Shown: piece by piece, positions 29,231-37,056 of the stretch
How the letters are laid out: each line of letters begins with the position of its first letter
Numbering within the stretch: the stretch's first letter is position 1
Assembly: GCF_000331735.1 (NCBI RefSeq)
Contig: NC_020126.1
Span: forward strand, 310,001-374,000
Reading direction: 5' to 3'
DNA: 64,000 nucleotides
From: Myxococcus stipitatus DSM 14675
GTDB taxonomy: Bacteria; Myxococcota; Myxococcia; Myxococcales; Myxococcaceae
Position numbers and translations under genes: made by a program
The notes under the pieces: generated by a model
Seen by the model: only the letters and a program-made list of their open reading frames with translations
Told to the model about the DNA's origin: nothing
The model's database searches: none

Positions 29231-29758
29231 ATGTTCGACTCGAACGAGAACGACCCCATTTCCCCGGCGCTGCGTGCGCTGCTCGAGCTGTTCACCACGG
29301 AGCTGGCGGAGGTGCGCTTCCCGGACATGAGCGGGCAGGTGCTGGAGGACGCGGCGGCGCAGGTGAGGGCGAGCGCGGAGGCGGTGGCCCGTGCGCAGGC
29401 GGCGCTGGAGGCGGCGCGCCAGGGCTTGCAGGACAGCCAGGACGCCCTGCTCCAGAAGGGGCAGCGCGCGCTGGCGTACGCCCGGGTCTTCGCCGAGGAG
29501 AACCCGGAGCTGAACACGAAGCTGGAGGCCATCCACCTGCCGCGCCCGGGGCGCAAGGGCGCGAAGGCGGAGAGCCTGGTGGGGTTGGAGCCTGTCGCCG
29601 CCACCGCCGCGAACGGCAACGAGGAGAACGCGCCGCGCCGCCGGGGCCGTCCGCCGAAGGTGCGCCCCGCGCCGGGTGCGACGCTGTTCCCGGAGGGCGT
29701 GTCGCCGGAGTCACTGGCCGTCGCGCACGAGGGCAACGGCGTGCTGCCCACCGCGTGA
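29231..29758 (+). CDS. coiled-coil protein with AT-hook motif
   Basis: 175 residues, cytoplasmic. Residues 1-30 are acidic; 30-95 form an Ala/Glu/Gln-rich probable coiled coil (VLEDAAAQVRASAEAVARAQ); RRRGRPPKVR near residue 137 is a classic AT-hook that binds the minor groove of A/T-rich DNA. In a very GC-rich genome such a motif would select rare sites or act in nucleoid architecture. ATG at 29231 follows AGGAGGCCCGCC, a strong ribosome binding site. I know no characterised relative. Confidence 0.78.
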   Translation: MFDSNENDPISPALRALLELFTTELAEVRFPDMSGQVLEDAAAQVRASAEAVARAQAALEAARQGLQDSQDALLQKGQRALAYARVFAEENPELNTKLEAIHLPRPGRKGAKAESLVGLEPVAATAANGNEENAPRRRGRPPKVRPAPGATLFPEGVSPESLAVAHEGNGVLPTA

Positions 29759-29838
29759 GGCTCCGGACAAGCCGAGGCCCGGACGCGAGACCTTCCCGGA
29801 GCCCCCCTCCGGAAGTGTCCCACGGCCGGGCCGCGGTG

Positions 29839-29874
29839 CCGGCGTGTTCCGAGGGCAGCCCCGAAACACGCCGG
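29839..29874. terminator. bidirectional hairpin between convergent genes
   Basis: CCGGCGTGTT (29839-29848) pairs perfectly with AACACGCCGG (29865-29874), and inner CG and GGG/CCC pairs lengthen the stem. It lies between the AT-hook gene and the end of the Ton operon. There is no T-tract on either strand. Confidence 0.6.
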
Positions 29875-29905
29875 GTTCATCGGATGTGAAGGTGAAGCGC
29901 CCGCG

Positions 29906-31279
29906 TCAGTTCTGCGGGAAGGCCGTCCAGCCGGCCAGCCAGTTGGTGGTGCCCACCGCGCCCACGAAGCGCGCCGAGGCGTCGAAGCCCGCGGGCGGCG
30001 TGGCCGCGTTGTCGGGGTTCAGCGCGGGCGAGCCGGCCTTCGGCGCGAAGTTGGGCGAGGCCAGGTTCAGCGCGTCGGTGAGCTGCGGGTCCTGCGTCTT
30101 CACGGCGTTGGTGGCGACGAGAATCTTCTCCGCCTCGTTGAACTTGCTGACGTCCGGGTCCACCGTCACGCCGTTCTCCACGCGGGGGTTGGGCGCGAAG
30201 GGGATGGAGTTGGTGAGGTTGGCGTTGTCCCAGAAGAAGGTGTTGCGGATGCTCAGGCGGGAGTCGCCCACCTCGTTGAAGAGCGCCGCGGAGGCGAGGC
30301 CGTCCACGTCCACCGCCTGGTCCTTGAAGTAGGCGACGATGACGTTGCGCAGCTTGCCGCCGGCGCCGGTGTTGAACACCAGGCCCTCCTGTGACGGGTT
30401 GCCGCCCGGGTCCGCGTTGGAGCCGATGAACGTCGCGTTCCAGATTTCGGGGATGCTGATGGGCTCCTGCGTGGCCGTCGTCTTGTTGCTGGAGGCCTCG
30501 ATGGCGCGGTCGCCCACGGCGGCGCTCTGCTGGACGACGAGGAACTGCACCTTGCCGCTGTAGCCCTGGTCGTAGTCCAGCGCGTCGTCGTCCGCCTGGG
30601 TGATGACGATGTGCTTCAGGGGCGCGGTGCCGCCGAACATCTCGATGCCGTCATCCAGGCCCTTGTGGACCTGGAGGTAGTCGATGTCCGTCGTGCTGCC
30701 GCACGCGCCCGTCGTCAGGCCGTTGAGCTCGTTGTTCGGCGCCAGCTCGAAGCCGGCGAACTCGATGCGCGCGTACTTGAGGGTGCCGCAGTTGTGCGCG
30801 TCGTCCTGGCCGCCGTACTTGGTCAGCTCGTTGCCGCTGGTGGAGAAGAAGCCCTCGATGTTGGTCTCTCCGCCGGAGACGTTGATGCGGGCCTTGCCCA
30901 GCAGCACCACGCCGCCCCAGTTGCCGGGCTCGCGCTGGCCGGGCTCCTTGGAGGAGGTGAAGACGATGGGCTTCTCCGCGGTGCCCACCGCGTTGATGCG
31001 CGCGTTGCGGGTGATGATGAGGGCGCTGCCGCGCTCACCCTTGATGGTGACGCCCGCCTCGATGGTGAGGGTGCCCTTCTCCACGAAGATGTACTTCGTC
31101 AGCGTGTACGTGTTGCCGGACTTCCAGGTGGTGTCCTGGGTGATGTTCTCGGTGACGTTCACCTTCTCGCCGTCGGGCTGGACCGGGGGAGGGTTCTCCG
31201 TCTTCTTGTCGTCGTCTCCGCAGCCGGCGCCAAGAACCAGGCTGGACAGCGTGAGGATGGATGCAAACAGGCGCTTCAT
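29906..31279 (-). CDS. beta-helix-like lipoprotein, last gene of the Ton operon
   Basis: 457 residues. Signal peptide ends in lipobox LGAGC (Cys20) followed by GDDDKK. The rest is rich in short beta strands typical of right-handed beta-helix proteins (GTLTIEAGVTIKGERGSALIITRNARINAVG; later DYLQVHKGLDDGIEMFGG). It begins 27 bp after the receptor gene, so they are one operon. A surface lipoprotein beside a TonB-dependent receptor may be its substrate-binding partner or its cargo. No enzymatic motif is visible. Confidence 0.82.
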   Translation of the reverse strand: MKRLFASILTLSSLVLGAGCGDDDKKTENPPPVQPDGEKVNVTENITQDTTWKSGNTYTLTKYIFVEKGTLTIEAGVTIKGERGSALIITRNARINAVGTAEKPIVFTSSKEPGQREPGNWGGVVLLGKARINVSGGETNIEGFFSTSGNELTKYGGQDDAHNCGTLKYARIEFAGFELAPNNELNGLTTGACGSTTDIDYLQVHKGLDDGIEMFGGTAPLKHIVITQADDDALDYDQGYSGKVQFLVVQQSAAVGDRAIEASSNKTTATQEPISIPEIWNATFIGSNADPGGNPSQEGLVFNTGAGGKLRNVIVAYFKDQAVDVDGLASAALFNEVGDSRLSIRNTFFWDNANLTNSIPFAPNPRVENGVTVDPDVSKFNEAEKILVATNAVKTQDPQLTDALNLASPNFAPKAGSPALNPDNAATPPAGFDASARFVGAVGTTNWLAGWTAFPQN

Positions 31280-31306
31280 GGCGGGACTTCCTTTCGGGGA
31301 CAGGCA

Positions 31307-34300
31307 CTACAGGGACAGGCCCAGCGACGCGGAGAACGCGATGCCCGGGCGGTATTGGAGAAGGGTGATGTCGCCCTGCTGGAGGGTGACCTTGGAGTTG
31401 AGGATGTTGGAGGCCGTGAGCTTCAGCTGCGTGGCCTTCGTGAGCTGCTGGGTGACGGCCAGGTCCACGCGGTGGAACGGCTGCTCGTAGACGTCCGGCA
31501 GGTTGTCGGTGCCCACCTCGCTGATGCGCCGGCCGTACACGTTGTAGAGCAGCGCCACTTCCGTCCCGCTCGGCGCGTGCTCGTAGCCGACGTTGACGTT
31601 GATGACGTAGGGGGACTGGCCCTGGAGCGGGCGCTCGGAGTTGGTCTGGAGGCCCTGCACGTTGCCCAGGTCGATTTGCGACTGGATGAGCGTGAGGTTG
31701 GCGCCCACGCGCACGGGCTGGAGTGAGGGCGTCAGGCGGCCCAGCGAGGTGCGCGCCTCCAGCTCGATGCCGTAGGTGTCCGCGCCCGCGGTGTTCTCGA
31801 AGTTCATGTCGCCGGCGCCCACGGAGTTGATGACGCGCTCGATGGGGTTCTGGAAGCGCTTGTAGAAGGCGCTGGCGGCCAGCACCTCGTTGTCGCCGAC
31901 GAACCACTCGATGCGCGCGTCGACGTTGTGGATGCGCGTCTGCTTCAGGTCCGGGTTGCCGGAGATGTTCCGGCGGCGCACGAAGTCGTAGAAGGTGAAG
32001 GGCGCCAGCTCGCGGAAGGTGGGCCGCGCCAGCGTGTAGCTGTAGCCCGCGCGCACGTTGACGGTGGGGGTGAGCGCGTAGATGGCATTGAAGGTGGGCA
32101 GCCAGTCCAGGTAGCTGACCTGGTTGTTGGACTGCTCCACGCCGGTGAACTGGTTGAGCGCGGTGAGCTTCTGCTCGGAGCCCTCCAGGCGCAGGCCGCC
32201 GACCAGGCGGAGCGCCTCGGTGGGGGTGACGTCGGCGGTGACGTAGCCGGCGAAGACCCCCAGCGACGCGTCATACGCATCCGAGTCCGGGCGGGTGCTC
32301 TCCTGCACGCGCATGCCGTTGCCCAGGTACTCGGGGCTGAAGAGCTGCTCGGGCGGGAGGAAGCGGTCCACGTCCATGTTGGGGACGATGCCGTAGCGGA
32401 AGCGGCGGGCGCGGAAGTCGCGGCCGGAGAACTGCGCGAGGCCGCCCAGCTTCAGGCGCACGTCGGTGAAGGGGACGGTGAGGTTGACGCTGCCGCCGCC
32501 GGACGTCTCACCCAGCTCGGCGAAGAAGCGCTCGCCGCTGTTGGCCTGGTTGGGGAAGGAGACGGCGCCGGAGGGGTTGCCCAGGTTGTCGCTGTAGAGC
32601 GTGTCGCGGGTGTCCGGCTCGTCGCGGTCCACGCGGGAGAGGTTGGCCTGCCAGTCGATCTCCGCGTCGCCCAGGACGCCCACGCGGTGGAAGCCGCGCA
32701 CCTGGTTGAAGGAGAGCTGGCGGACGATGAACTGGAGGCGGCTGCCCTCGTAGCGGTCGCCGCGCAGCGTGTCGCTGCCGGTGCTGGTGGTGGTGCGGGT
32801 GTCGGTGCCTCGGGTGTAGAGGCTGAAGACGGTCAGCTCGTTGTCGCGGTCCAGCTGGTAGCCGATGCTGGCGAGGCCGCTGAGGTTGGCGGTCTCCACG
32901 CCGAGCTTCGCCTGGGCGTCGTCGTAGCTGGTGAAGGTGCCGTCCAGGTCGAACGCGGCCTTGTTGTACTGGGTGTTCTGGGTGGACTCCTTGTGGCCGT
33001 AGTTGATGGTGGCCAGGTAGCCCAGGCGCTGGTTGTCGAAGCGCAGCGTGTCGCCGAGCGACGCGCTCAGGCCCATGTTGGGGAGCGCCGTCTTGGAGCG
33101 CGCCTTCCAGATGTTGGGGAAGGATTCCCACTGACGCTCCTGCTCTGCGAGAGACTCGTTGCCATCGCCGAGCGCATGGCCGGTGGGGATGGCGTCGGGG
33201 AGGCGGCGCTGGCTGCCGGGGAAGCCGAGGAACTCCATGGCGCCGCCGCCGCGCTGCGCGTTGCGAGCCTTGCCCGTGGTCTCGGTGTCGCCGCCGAAGG
33301 TGATGCGCGGCTTGAACTCGAACTGGGAGGGGTAGGTGTTGGTCTCGATGAGGAGGGTGCCGCCGCCGAAGGAGCCGGGCAGGTCGGCGGTGTAGCTCTT
33401 CACCACGTTGAGGTTGGCGAGGAGCGAGGTGGGGAACAGGTCGAGCGGGACGCTGGGCTCATCGGGCTCCGGGCTGGGCAGGAGCGCGCCGTTGAGGAGC
33501 GTGGTGCTGTAGCGGCCACCGAGTCCGCGCAGGAGCACGTAGCGGCCGTCGACGACGGTGGCGCTGACGACGCGCTTGACGGCATCGGAGGCGCTGGAGT
33601 CGGGGGTGCGGGAGATCTCCTGGGCGCTGATGGCGTCGGAGACGGCGGCGGCCTTCTTGCGCTCCTGGAGGAGGGCGCCTTCGGCGCGGCGGTCGGAGCG
33701 GGCCTCGACGACGACCTCCTGCACGGCGCCGACGTCCGCGCCGAGCGCGACATCGAGCTTCGTCGCCTTGCCCTGCGTCACGACGACGCCGGTGATTCGG
33801 CGGCCCTGGTACACGTCGTAGAAGACGCGCAGGTCGTATTTGCCGGGCGGGAGCGCGAGGCGGTAGTTGCCGTCCAGGTCGGTGAGCACCTGCTTCTGCT
33901 CGCCCGTGACGACCTTCACGGTGGCCTCGATGAGGCCCTCACCGTTGGCCTCGTCGGCGACCTTGCCGTGGATGCCGGTGAAGCCCGCGGGAGGCGCGGA
34001 GGACTCGGCCATCAGGGCCTCGTCCTCGGAGGAGGGCGCGGCGTCCGAGGGCTGCGCCACGTCCGTGTCCTGCTGCGCCTGCGCGGCGGCGGGCTGCTGC
34101 GCCTGTGCGGCAGCGGCAGCGGGCTGCTGCGCGGGGTCCTGCGCCTGCGCTGCGGCGGGAGCGGGCTGCTGCGCCTGTGCGGCGGCGGGCGGTTGCGCAA
34201 GGTCCTGTGCGGGTGCGGTGGGAGCAATCTCAGACACCGGAGGCTGCGCCGCCTCCTGTGCCTGCACGGGCGCGGGAGCAATCCCAGACGCCGTCGGCTG

Positions 34301-34492
34301 CGTCTGCGTGGGAGCCTGACCGAGGGCCAGCACGGAGACGGTGGCGGAAGCCAGGGGCTTCGAGCCATTCATCCCCGCGAGTGCGGGCCAGGTGAAGAAT
34401 GTGAGCGCTGCCACGAGGGCGCGCGAAAAGGGTGCGCGAGACAACACGGCTCTCCTTGCCGACGGTCGCGCTGTAAACAACGCGAGCCGCAT
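31307..34492 (-). CDS. TonB-dependent outer-membrane receptor with carboxypeptidase-like regulatory domain
   Basis: 1061 residues. A signal region is followed by an Ala/Gln/Pro-rich repeat tract (about residues 59-150, QAQQPA units), then a CarboxypepD_reg-like domain (GIHGKVADEANGEGLIEAT to about residue 255), a plug (VVSATVVDGRYVLLRGLGGRYSTTLLNG) and a barrel (ending IAFSASLGLSL). It should bring a bulky ligand through the outer membrane using TonB/ExbBD energy encoded just upstream. ATG at 34492 has no Shine-Dalgarno; an in-frame ATG at 34372 (MNGSKPLASATVSVLALG) is an alternative that also gives a signal-like peptide. Confidence 0.9.
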   Translation of the reverse strand: MRLALFTARPSARRAVLSRAPFSRALVAALTFFTWPALAGMNGSKPLASATVSVLALGQAPTQTQPTASGIAPAPVQAQEAAQPPVSEIAPTAPAQDLAQPPAAAQAQQPAPAAAQAQDPAQQPAAAAAQAQQPAAAQAQQDTDVAQPSDAAPSSEDEALMAESSAPPAGFTGIHGKVADEANGEGLIEATVKVVTGEQKQVLTDLDGNYRLALPPGKYDLRVFYDVYQGRRITGVVVTQGKATKLDVALGADVGAVQEVVVEARSDRRAEGALLQERKKAAAVSDAISAQEISRTPDSSASDAVKRVVSATVVDGRYVLLRGLGGRYSTTLLNGALLPSPEPDEPSVPLDLFPTSLLANLNVVKSYTADLPGSFGGGTLLIETNTYPSQFEFKPRITFGGDTETTGKARNAQRGGGAMEFLGFPGSQRRLPDAIPTGHALGDGNESLAEQERQWESFPNIWKARSKTALPNMGLSASLGDTLRFDNQRLGYLATINYGHKESTQNTQYNKAAFDLDGTFTSYDDAQAKLGVETANLSGLASIGYQLDRDNELTVFSLYTRGTDTRTTTSTGSDTLRGDRYEGSRLQFIVRQLSFNQVRGFHRVGVLGDAEIDWQANLSRVDRDEPDTRDTLYSDNLGNPSGAVSFPNQANSGERFFAELGETSGGGSVNLTVPFTDVRLKLGGLAQFSGRDFRARRFRYGIVPNMDVDRFLPPEQLFSPEYLGNGMRVQESTRPDSDAYDASLGVFAGYVTADVTPTEALRLVGGLRLEGSEQKLTALNQFTGVEQSNNQVSYLDWLPTFNAIYALTPTVNVRAGYSYTLARPTFRELAPFTFYDFVRRRNISGNPDLKQTRIHNVDARIEWFVGDNEVLAASAFYKRFQNPIERVINSVGAGDMNFENTAGADTYGIELEARTSLGRLTPSLQPVRVGANLTLIQSQIDLGNVQGLQTNSERPLQGQSPYVINVNVGYEHAPSGTEVALLYNVYGRRISEVGTDNLPDVYEQPFHRVDLAVTQQLTKATQLKLTASNILNSKVTLQQGDITLLQYRPGIAFSASLGLSL

Positions 34493-34523
34493 GGCATTGG
34501 AATGGATGACTTGTGACGATTCA

Positions 34524-34561
34524 GGCGGCGAATCGAAAACTCGAGGTCACGACTCGCCGCC
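34524..34561 (-). promoter_or_regulatory. 12-bp hairpin between exbD and the receptor gene
   Basis: 34524-34535 and 34550-34561 form, on the transcribed strand, a 12-bp stem with one G-U pair and a 14-nt loop, 12 bp past the ExbD stop. There is no T-tract. It may attenuate or process the operon mRNA between the energy module and the receptor. Confidence 0.5.
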
Positions 34562-34572
34562 GGGCGGAGCTA

Positions 34573-35004
34573 TCAGTCCGCGAGCTTGTCCGGCAGCACG
34601 CCCACGGTGAGGTTTCCTCCCCGGGCGAGGTCCAGCACTTCCATGGCGGCGCCGTAGGGCACGTCGTCGCCCGCGTCGAAGAACACAATCTTGTCCGGGC
34701 GCGCGTTGAGCATGCGCTGGAGCCGCGCGACGACCTGGTCTCGCGGAACCTCATCCCGGTTGATGCGCAGCACGCCCGCCCGGTCCACCGTCAGCACCAC
34801 CGGCGGCAGTGCATCGGGCGGAGGGGGAGGCTGCTCCTCCGGCTTGTCGCTCTTCGCGGGCACCGTCATCCACATCTGCTTGGTGAGCAGCGGGGTGACG
34901 ACCATGAAGATGATGAGCAGGACGAGCACCACGTCCACCAAGGGCGTGACGTTCATCGACGGACTCGGTCCGCGCTTCTTGCCGCCTCCGAGGTCGAATG
35001 CCAT
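34573..35004 (-). CDS. exbD: ExbD/TolR-family proton channel subunit (second copy)
   Basis: 143 residues. One membrane helix near the N-terminus contains the family signature NVTPLVDVVLVLLIIFMVV with the conserved membrane Asp. A proline-rich stretch (PEEQPPPPPDALPP) leads to the periplasmic domain. With ExbB it converts the proton gradient to motion of TonB. It starts 9 bp after the other ExbD. The two copies differ outside the helix, so they probably form mixed complexes rather than being redundant; that is inference. Confidence 0.92.
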   Translation of the reverse strand: MAFDLGGGKKRGPSPSMNVTPLVDVVLVLLIIFMVVTPLLTKQMWMTVPAKSDKPEEQPPPPPDALPPVVLTVDRAGVLRINRDEVPRDQVVARLQRMLNARPDKIVFFDAGDDVPYGAAMEVLDLARGGNLTVGVLPDKLAD

Positions 35005-35013
35005 GGCGAGCTC

Positions 35014-35421
35014 CTACTTGCGCTGCTTGTCGATGACTTGCAGGTTGATGCCCGGGAAGCCCAGGTCCTGCATGCTCTTGAAGACGCCGCGCACCTCGGA
35101 GTAGCGCACGCCCCGGTCCGCCTTCAGCACCACCGGCGAGTCGGGCTTCTTGGCGCGCAGGGCCTTCAGCTCGGACAAGAGCGCCTCGCGCTTGAGCTCC
35201 TTGCGGTCCATGAAGATGGCCCCGTTCGCCGCCAGGCTCACCGTGGTGGGCTCCAGCTCCTTGTTCTCCTTGTCGGGGTTCGTCGCGGCGGGCAGCTCCA
35301 CGGACGCGCCGGACTCGATTTGCGGCGTGACGACCATGAAGATGATGAGGAGGACGAGCACCACGTCGACCAGCGGCGTGACGTTCATCTCCGGGGTGAT
35401 GCTGCTACGCCGGGCGGACAT
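35014..35421 (-). CDS. exbD: ExbD/TolR-family proton channel subunit (first copy)
   Basis: 135 residues. Signature NVTPLVDVVLVLLIIFMVV is identical in the helix to the next gene. The periplasmic domain (VVLKADRGVRYSEVRGVFKS) is the normal ExbD/TolR fold. Its start lies inside the ExbB gene (17-bp overlap), so expression is probably coupled to ExbB. Confidence 0.93.
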   Translation of the reverse strand: MSARRSSITPEMNVTPLVDVVLVLLIIFMVVTPQIESGASVELPAATNPDKENKELEPTTVSLAANGAIFMDRKELKREALLSELKALRAKKPDSPVVLKADRGVRYSEVRGVFKSMQDLGFPGINLQVIDKQRK

Positions 35422-36157
35422 CGAGCCCCTCCCGGCGCGCCACCGTCTCCGGACCCGTGGCCACCGCGCCGTTGTTCGTGCTGGAGCGCTTGTCGGTGAC
35501 CATGTCCTCCAGATGGTCCATCAGCTCGCTGCGGGCGTTGTCCAGCGAGAGCTGGAGCGCGTCCGCGCGGGTGGACAGGAAGTTGAACATCAGCACCGCG
35601 GGGATGGCGACCAGCAAGCCCAGCGCGGTGACGACGAGCGCCTCCGCGATGCCGCTGGACACCGCGCCCAGGCCGCCGGAGCCCTCCTTGGCGATGCCGG
35701 CGAAGGCCTCGATGATGCCGACCACCGTGCCCAGCAGACCCACGAACGGCGCCACCGAGCCCACCGTCGCGAGCACGGACATGCCGCGCCGCACGTCGGC
35801 GCTGACGCGCTCGTTGATGCGCACCAGCTCGCGGCGGGTGAGCTCCACCGGGCCCAGCTTGCCCGCGGGCAGCTTCGACTTGGCGAGGAACGTCTTCATG
35901 CCCCCGCCCAGCAGCGTGGCCAGGTGGCTGCCCTTGGTGCCCTCCGCTTCCTTCACCAGCGCGTCGTGCTGGTGCTGCATCAACAGTTGCCCCGCCCGAG
36001 CGGCGAAGGCGCGCGACGTGGCGCGGGAGCGGAAGAAGACGAACAGACGCTCGAAGAACACCGCCAGGGACGCGACGGCGAAGAGCATCAGCGTCCAGGC
36101 GATGCCCAGGGCGAACACGCCCATGTGGTTGTAGATGTCCCTGAGATTGAAGTTCAT
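35405..36157 (-). CDS. exbB: ExbB/TolQ-family proton channel subunit
   Basis: 250 residues with three membrane helices (TLMLFAVASLAVFFERLFVFF; MSVLATVGSVAPFVGLLGTVVGI; GIAEALVVTALGLLVAIPAVLMF). The MotA/TolQ/ExbB core VGLLGTVVGIIEAF is present. It forms the pentameric channel that energises the TonB protein encoded 42 bp upstream. The long cytoplasmic loop lies between helices 1 and 2, as in ExbB. Confidence 0.93.
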   Translation of the reverse strand: MNFNLRDIYNHMGVFALGIAWTLMLFAVASLAVFFERLFVFFRSRATSRAFAARAGQLLMQHQHDALVKEAEGTKGSHLATLLGGGMKTFLAKSKLPAGKLGPVELTRRELVRINERVSADVRRGMSVLATVGSVAPFVGLLGTVVGIIEAFAGIAKEGSGGLGAVSSGIAEALVVTALGLLVAIPAVLMFNFLSTRADALQLSLDNARSELMDHLEDMVTDKRSSTNNGAVATGPETVARREGLDVRPA

Positions 36158-36199
36158 GACGAAGTGCTCCTGGGGGGCAGGGCGGGTGAGTCCAACGAG

Positions 36200-36973
36200 C
36201 TACGACTTGAGACGGAAAGGAACCTTGAAGATGCGGAACACGGCGGTGGGGCGGCCCTCGACGACGGCGGGCTTGAAGCGCCACGAGCGCACGGCCGCGA
36301 GCGCCGCGCTGGCGAAGGGCTCATCGCCACGCATCACCTTGAGCTGCGTGACGCGGCCGTCCGCCTCGACGACACCCTTGAGGATGACCATGCCCTCCAG
36401 CCCCTTGGAGCGGGCCTCGGAGGGGTAGTCGGGGATGAGGTTGGACTCGAGCGGCTCCGGCGGCGTGGCCGACTCGGGAAGGTTGATGGGCGCCGCGCGG
36501 CCACCACCGCCCACGAGCGCTTCACCGCTGCCCGTGCCACCCACCACGCCCCCGGGCACCAGCGCGCCCGTGCCACCGACGGCGATGGGGGCCGCGGCGA
36601 CAGTCTCCGTCGCGGCCTCGGGCGGCTTCTCGAGCGGCACCGCCTGCGGGGCGACGATGGGCGCGGGCGCGACGACGGGCGCCGCGGGAGGCGGCGCCTT
36701 GGCGAGCGCGGGAGGCGCGGCCTTGGGCAACAGCTTGGGCTTGGGCGGAGGCGGCGGAGGAGGAGGCGGGGGCTTCACCTCGACGACGGGAGGCGGGGGC
36801 GGACGGAAGACGACGTCCGTCCCCTTCTTCTCCTGGATGACCTCGCGCACCTTGCTCGCGGCGGAGACGGCGACGACTCCGATGAGGACGAAGACGCCGA
36901 CGGAGGCCGTGGTGGAGAGCGCGAATCTCCGTGCTGCCTGGACATCGGTGGCGCTGTCGAACGTTTCAAACAT
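36200..36973 (-). CDS. tonB: TonB-family energy transducer, first gene of the Ton operon
   Basis: 257 residues. One N-terminal membrane helix (LSTTASVGVFVLIGVVAVSAA) is followed by a proline-rich span with runs of 5 and 10 prolines and Lys-Pro pairs. The C-terminal TonB domain (IPDYPSEARSKGLEGMVILK, then AALAAVRSWRFKPAVVEGRP) contacts the TonB box of the receptor. ATG at 36973 (MFETFDSATDV) and an in-frame ATG at 37000 are both possible; neither has a Shine-Dalgarno, and both sit in an inverted repeat. The operon runs tonB-exbB-exbD-exbD-receptor-lipoprotein. Confidence 0.9.
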   Translation of the reverse strand: MFETFDSATDVQAARRFALSTTASVGVFVLIGVVAVSAASKVREVIQEKKGTDVVFRPPPPPVVEVKPPPPPPPPPPKPKLLPKAAPPALAKAPPPAAPVVAPAPIVAPQAVPLEKPPEAATETVAAAPIAVGGTGALVPGGVVGGTGSGEALVGGGGRAAPINLPESATPPEPLESNLIPDYPSEARSKGLEGMVILKGVVEADGRVTQLKVMRGDEPFASAALAAVRSWRFKPAVVEGRPTAVFRIFKVPFRLKS

Positions 36974-37004
36974 GGCTGACGCCGCATATAGCGGCGCCAT
37001 GTTT
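36968..37004 (-). repeat. inverted repeat containing both possible tonB start codons
   Basis: Outer arms AAACATGGC (36968-36976) and GCCATGTTT (36996-37004) are perfect complements. Inside them GCCGC (36981-36985) and GCGGC (36991-36995) form a second stem around ATATA. In the mRNA each 9-base arm contains one candidate ATG, so folding would hide the starts. Confidence 0.75.
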
Positions 37005-37056
37005 CAGGGGTGTCCGGTCCCCGTGACACTTTGCGGCCAGGAAGATGACGGATGCG

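Noticed and set aside
31928..34516. 862-codon plus-strand frame opposite the TonB-dependent receptor
   Set aside because: Antisense shadow; Val/Ala/Gly-rich with no recognisable fold.
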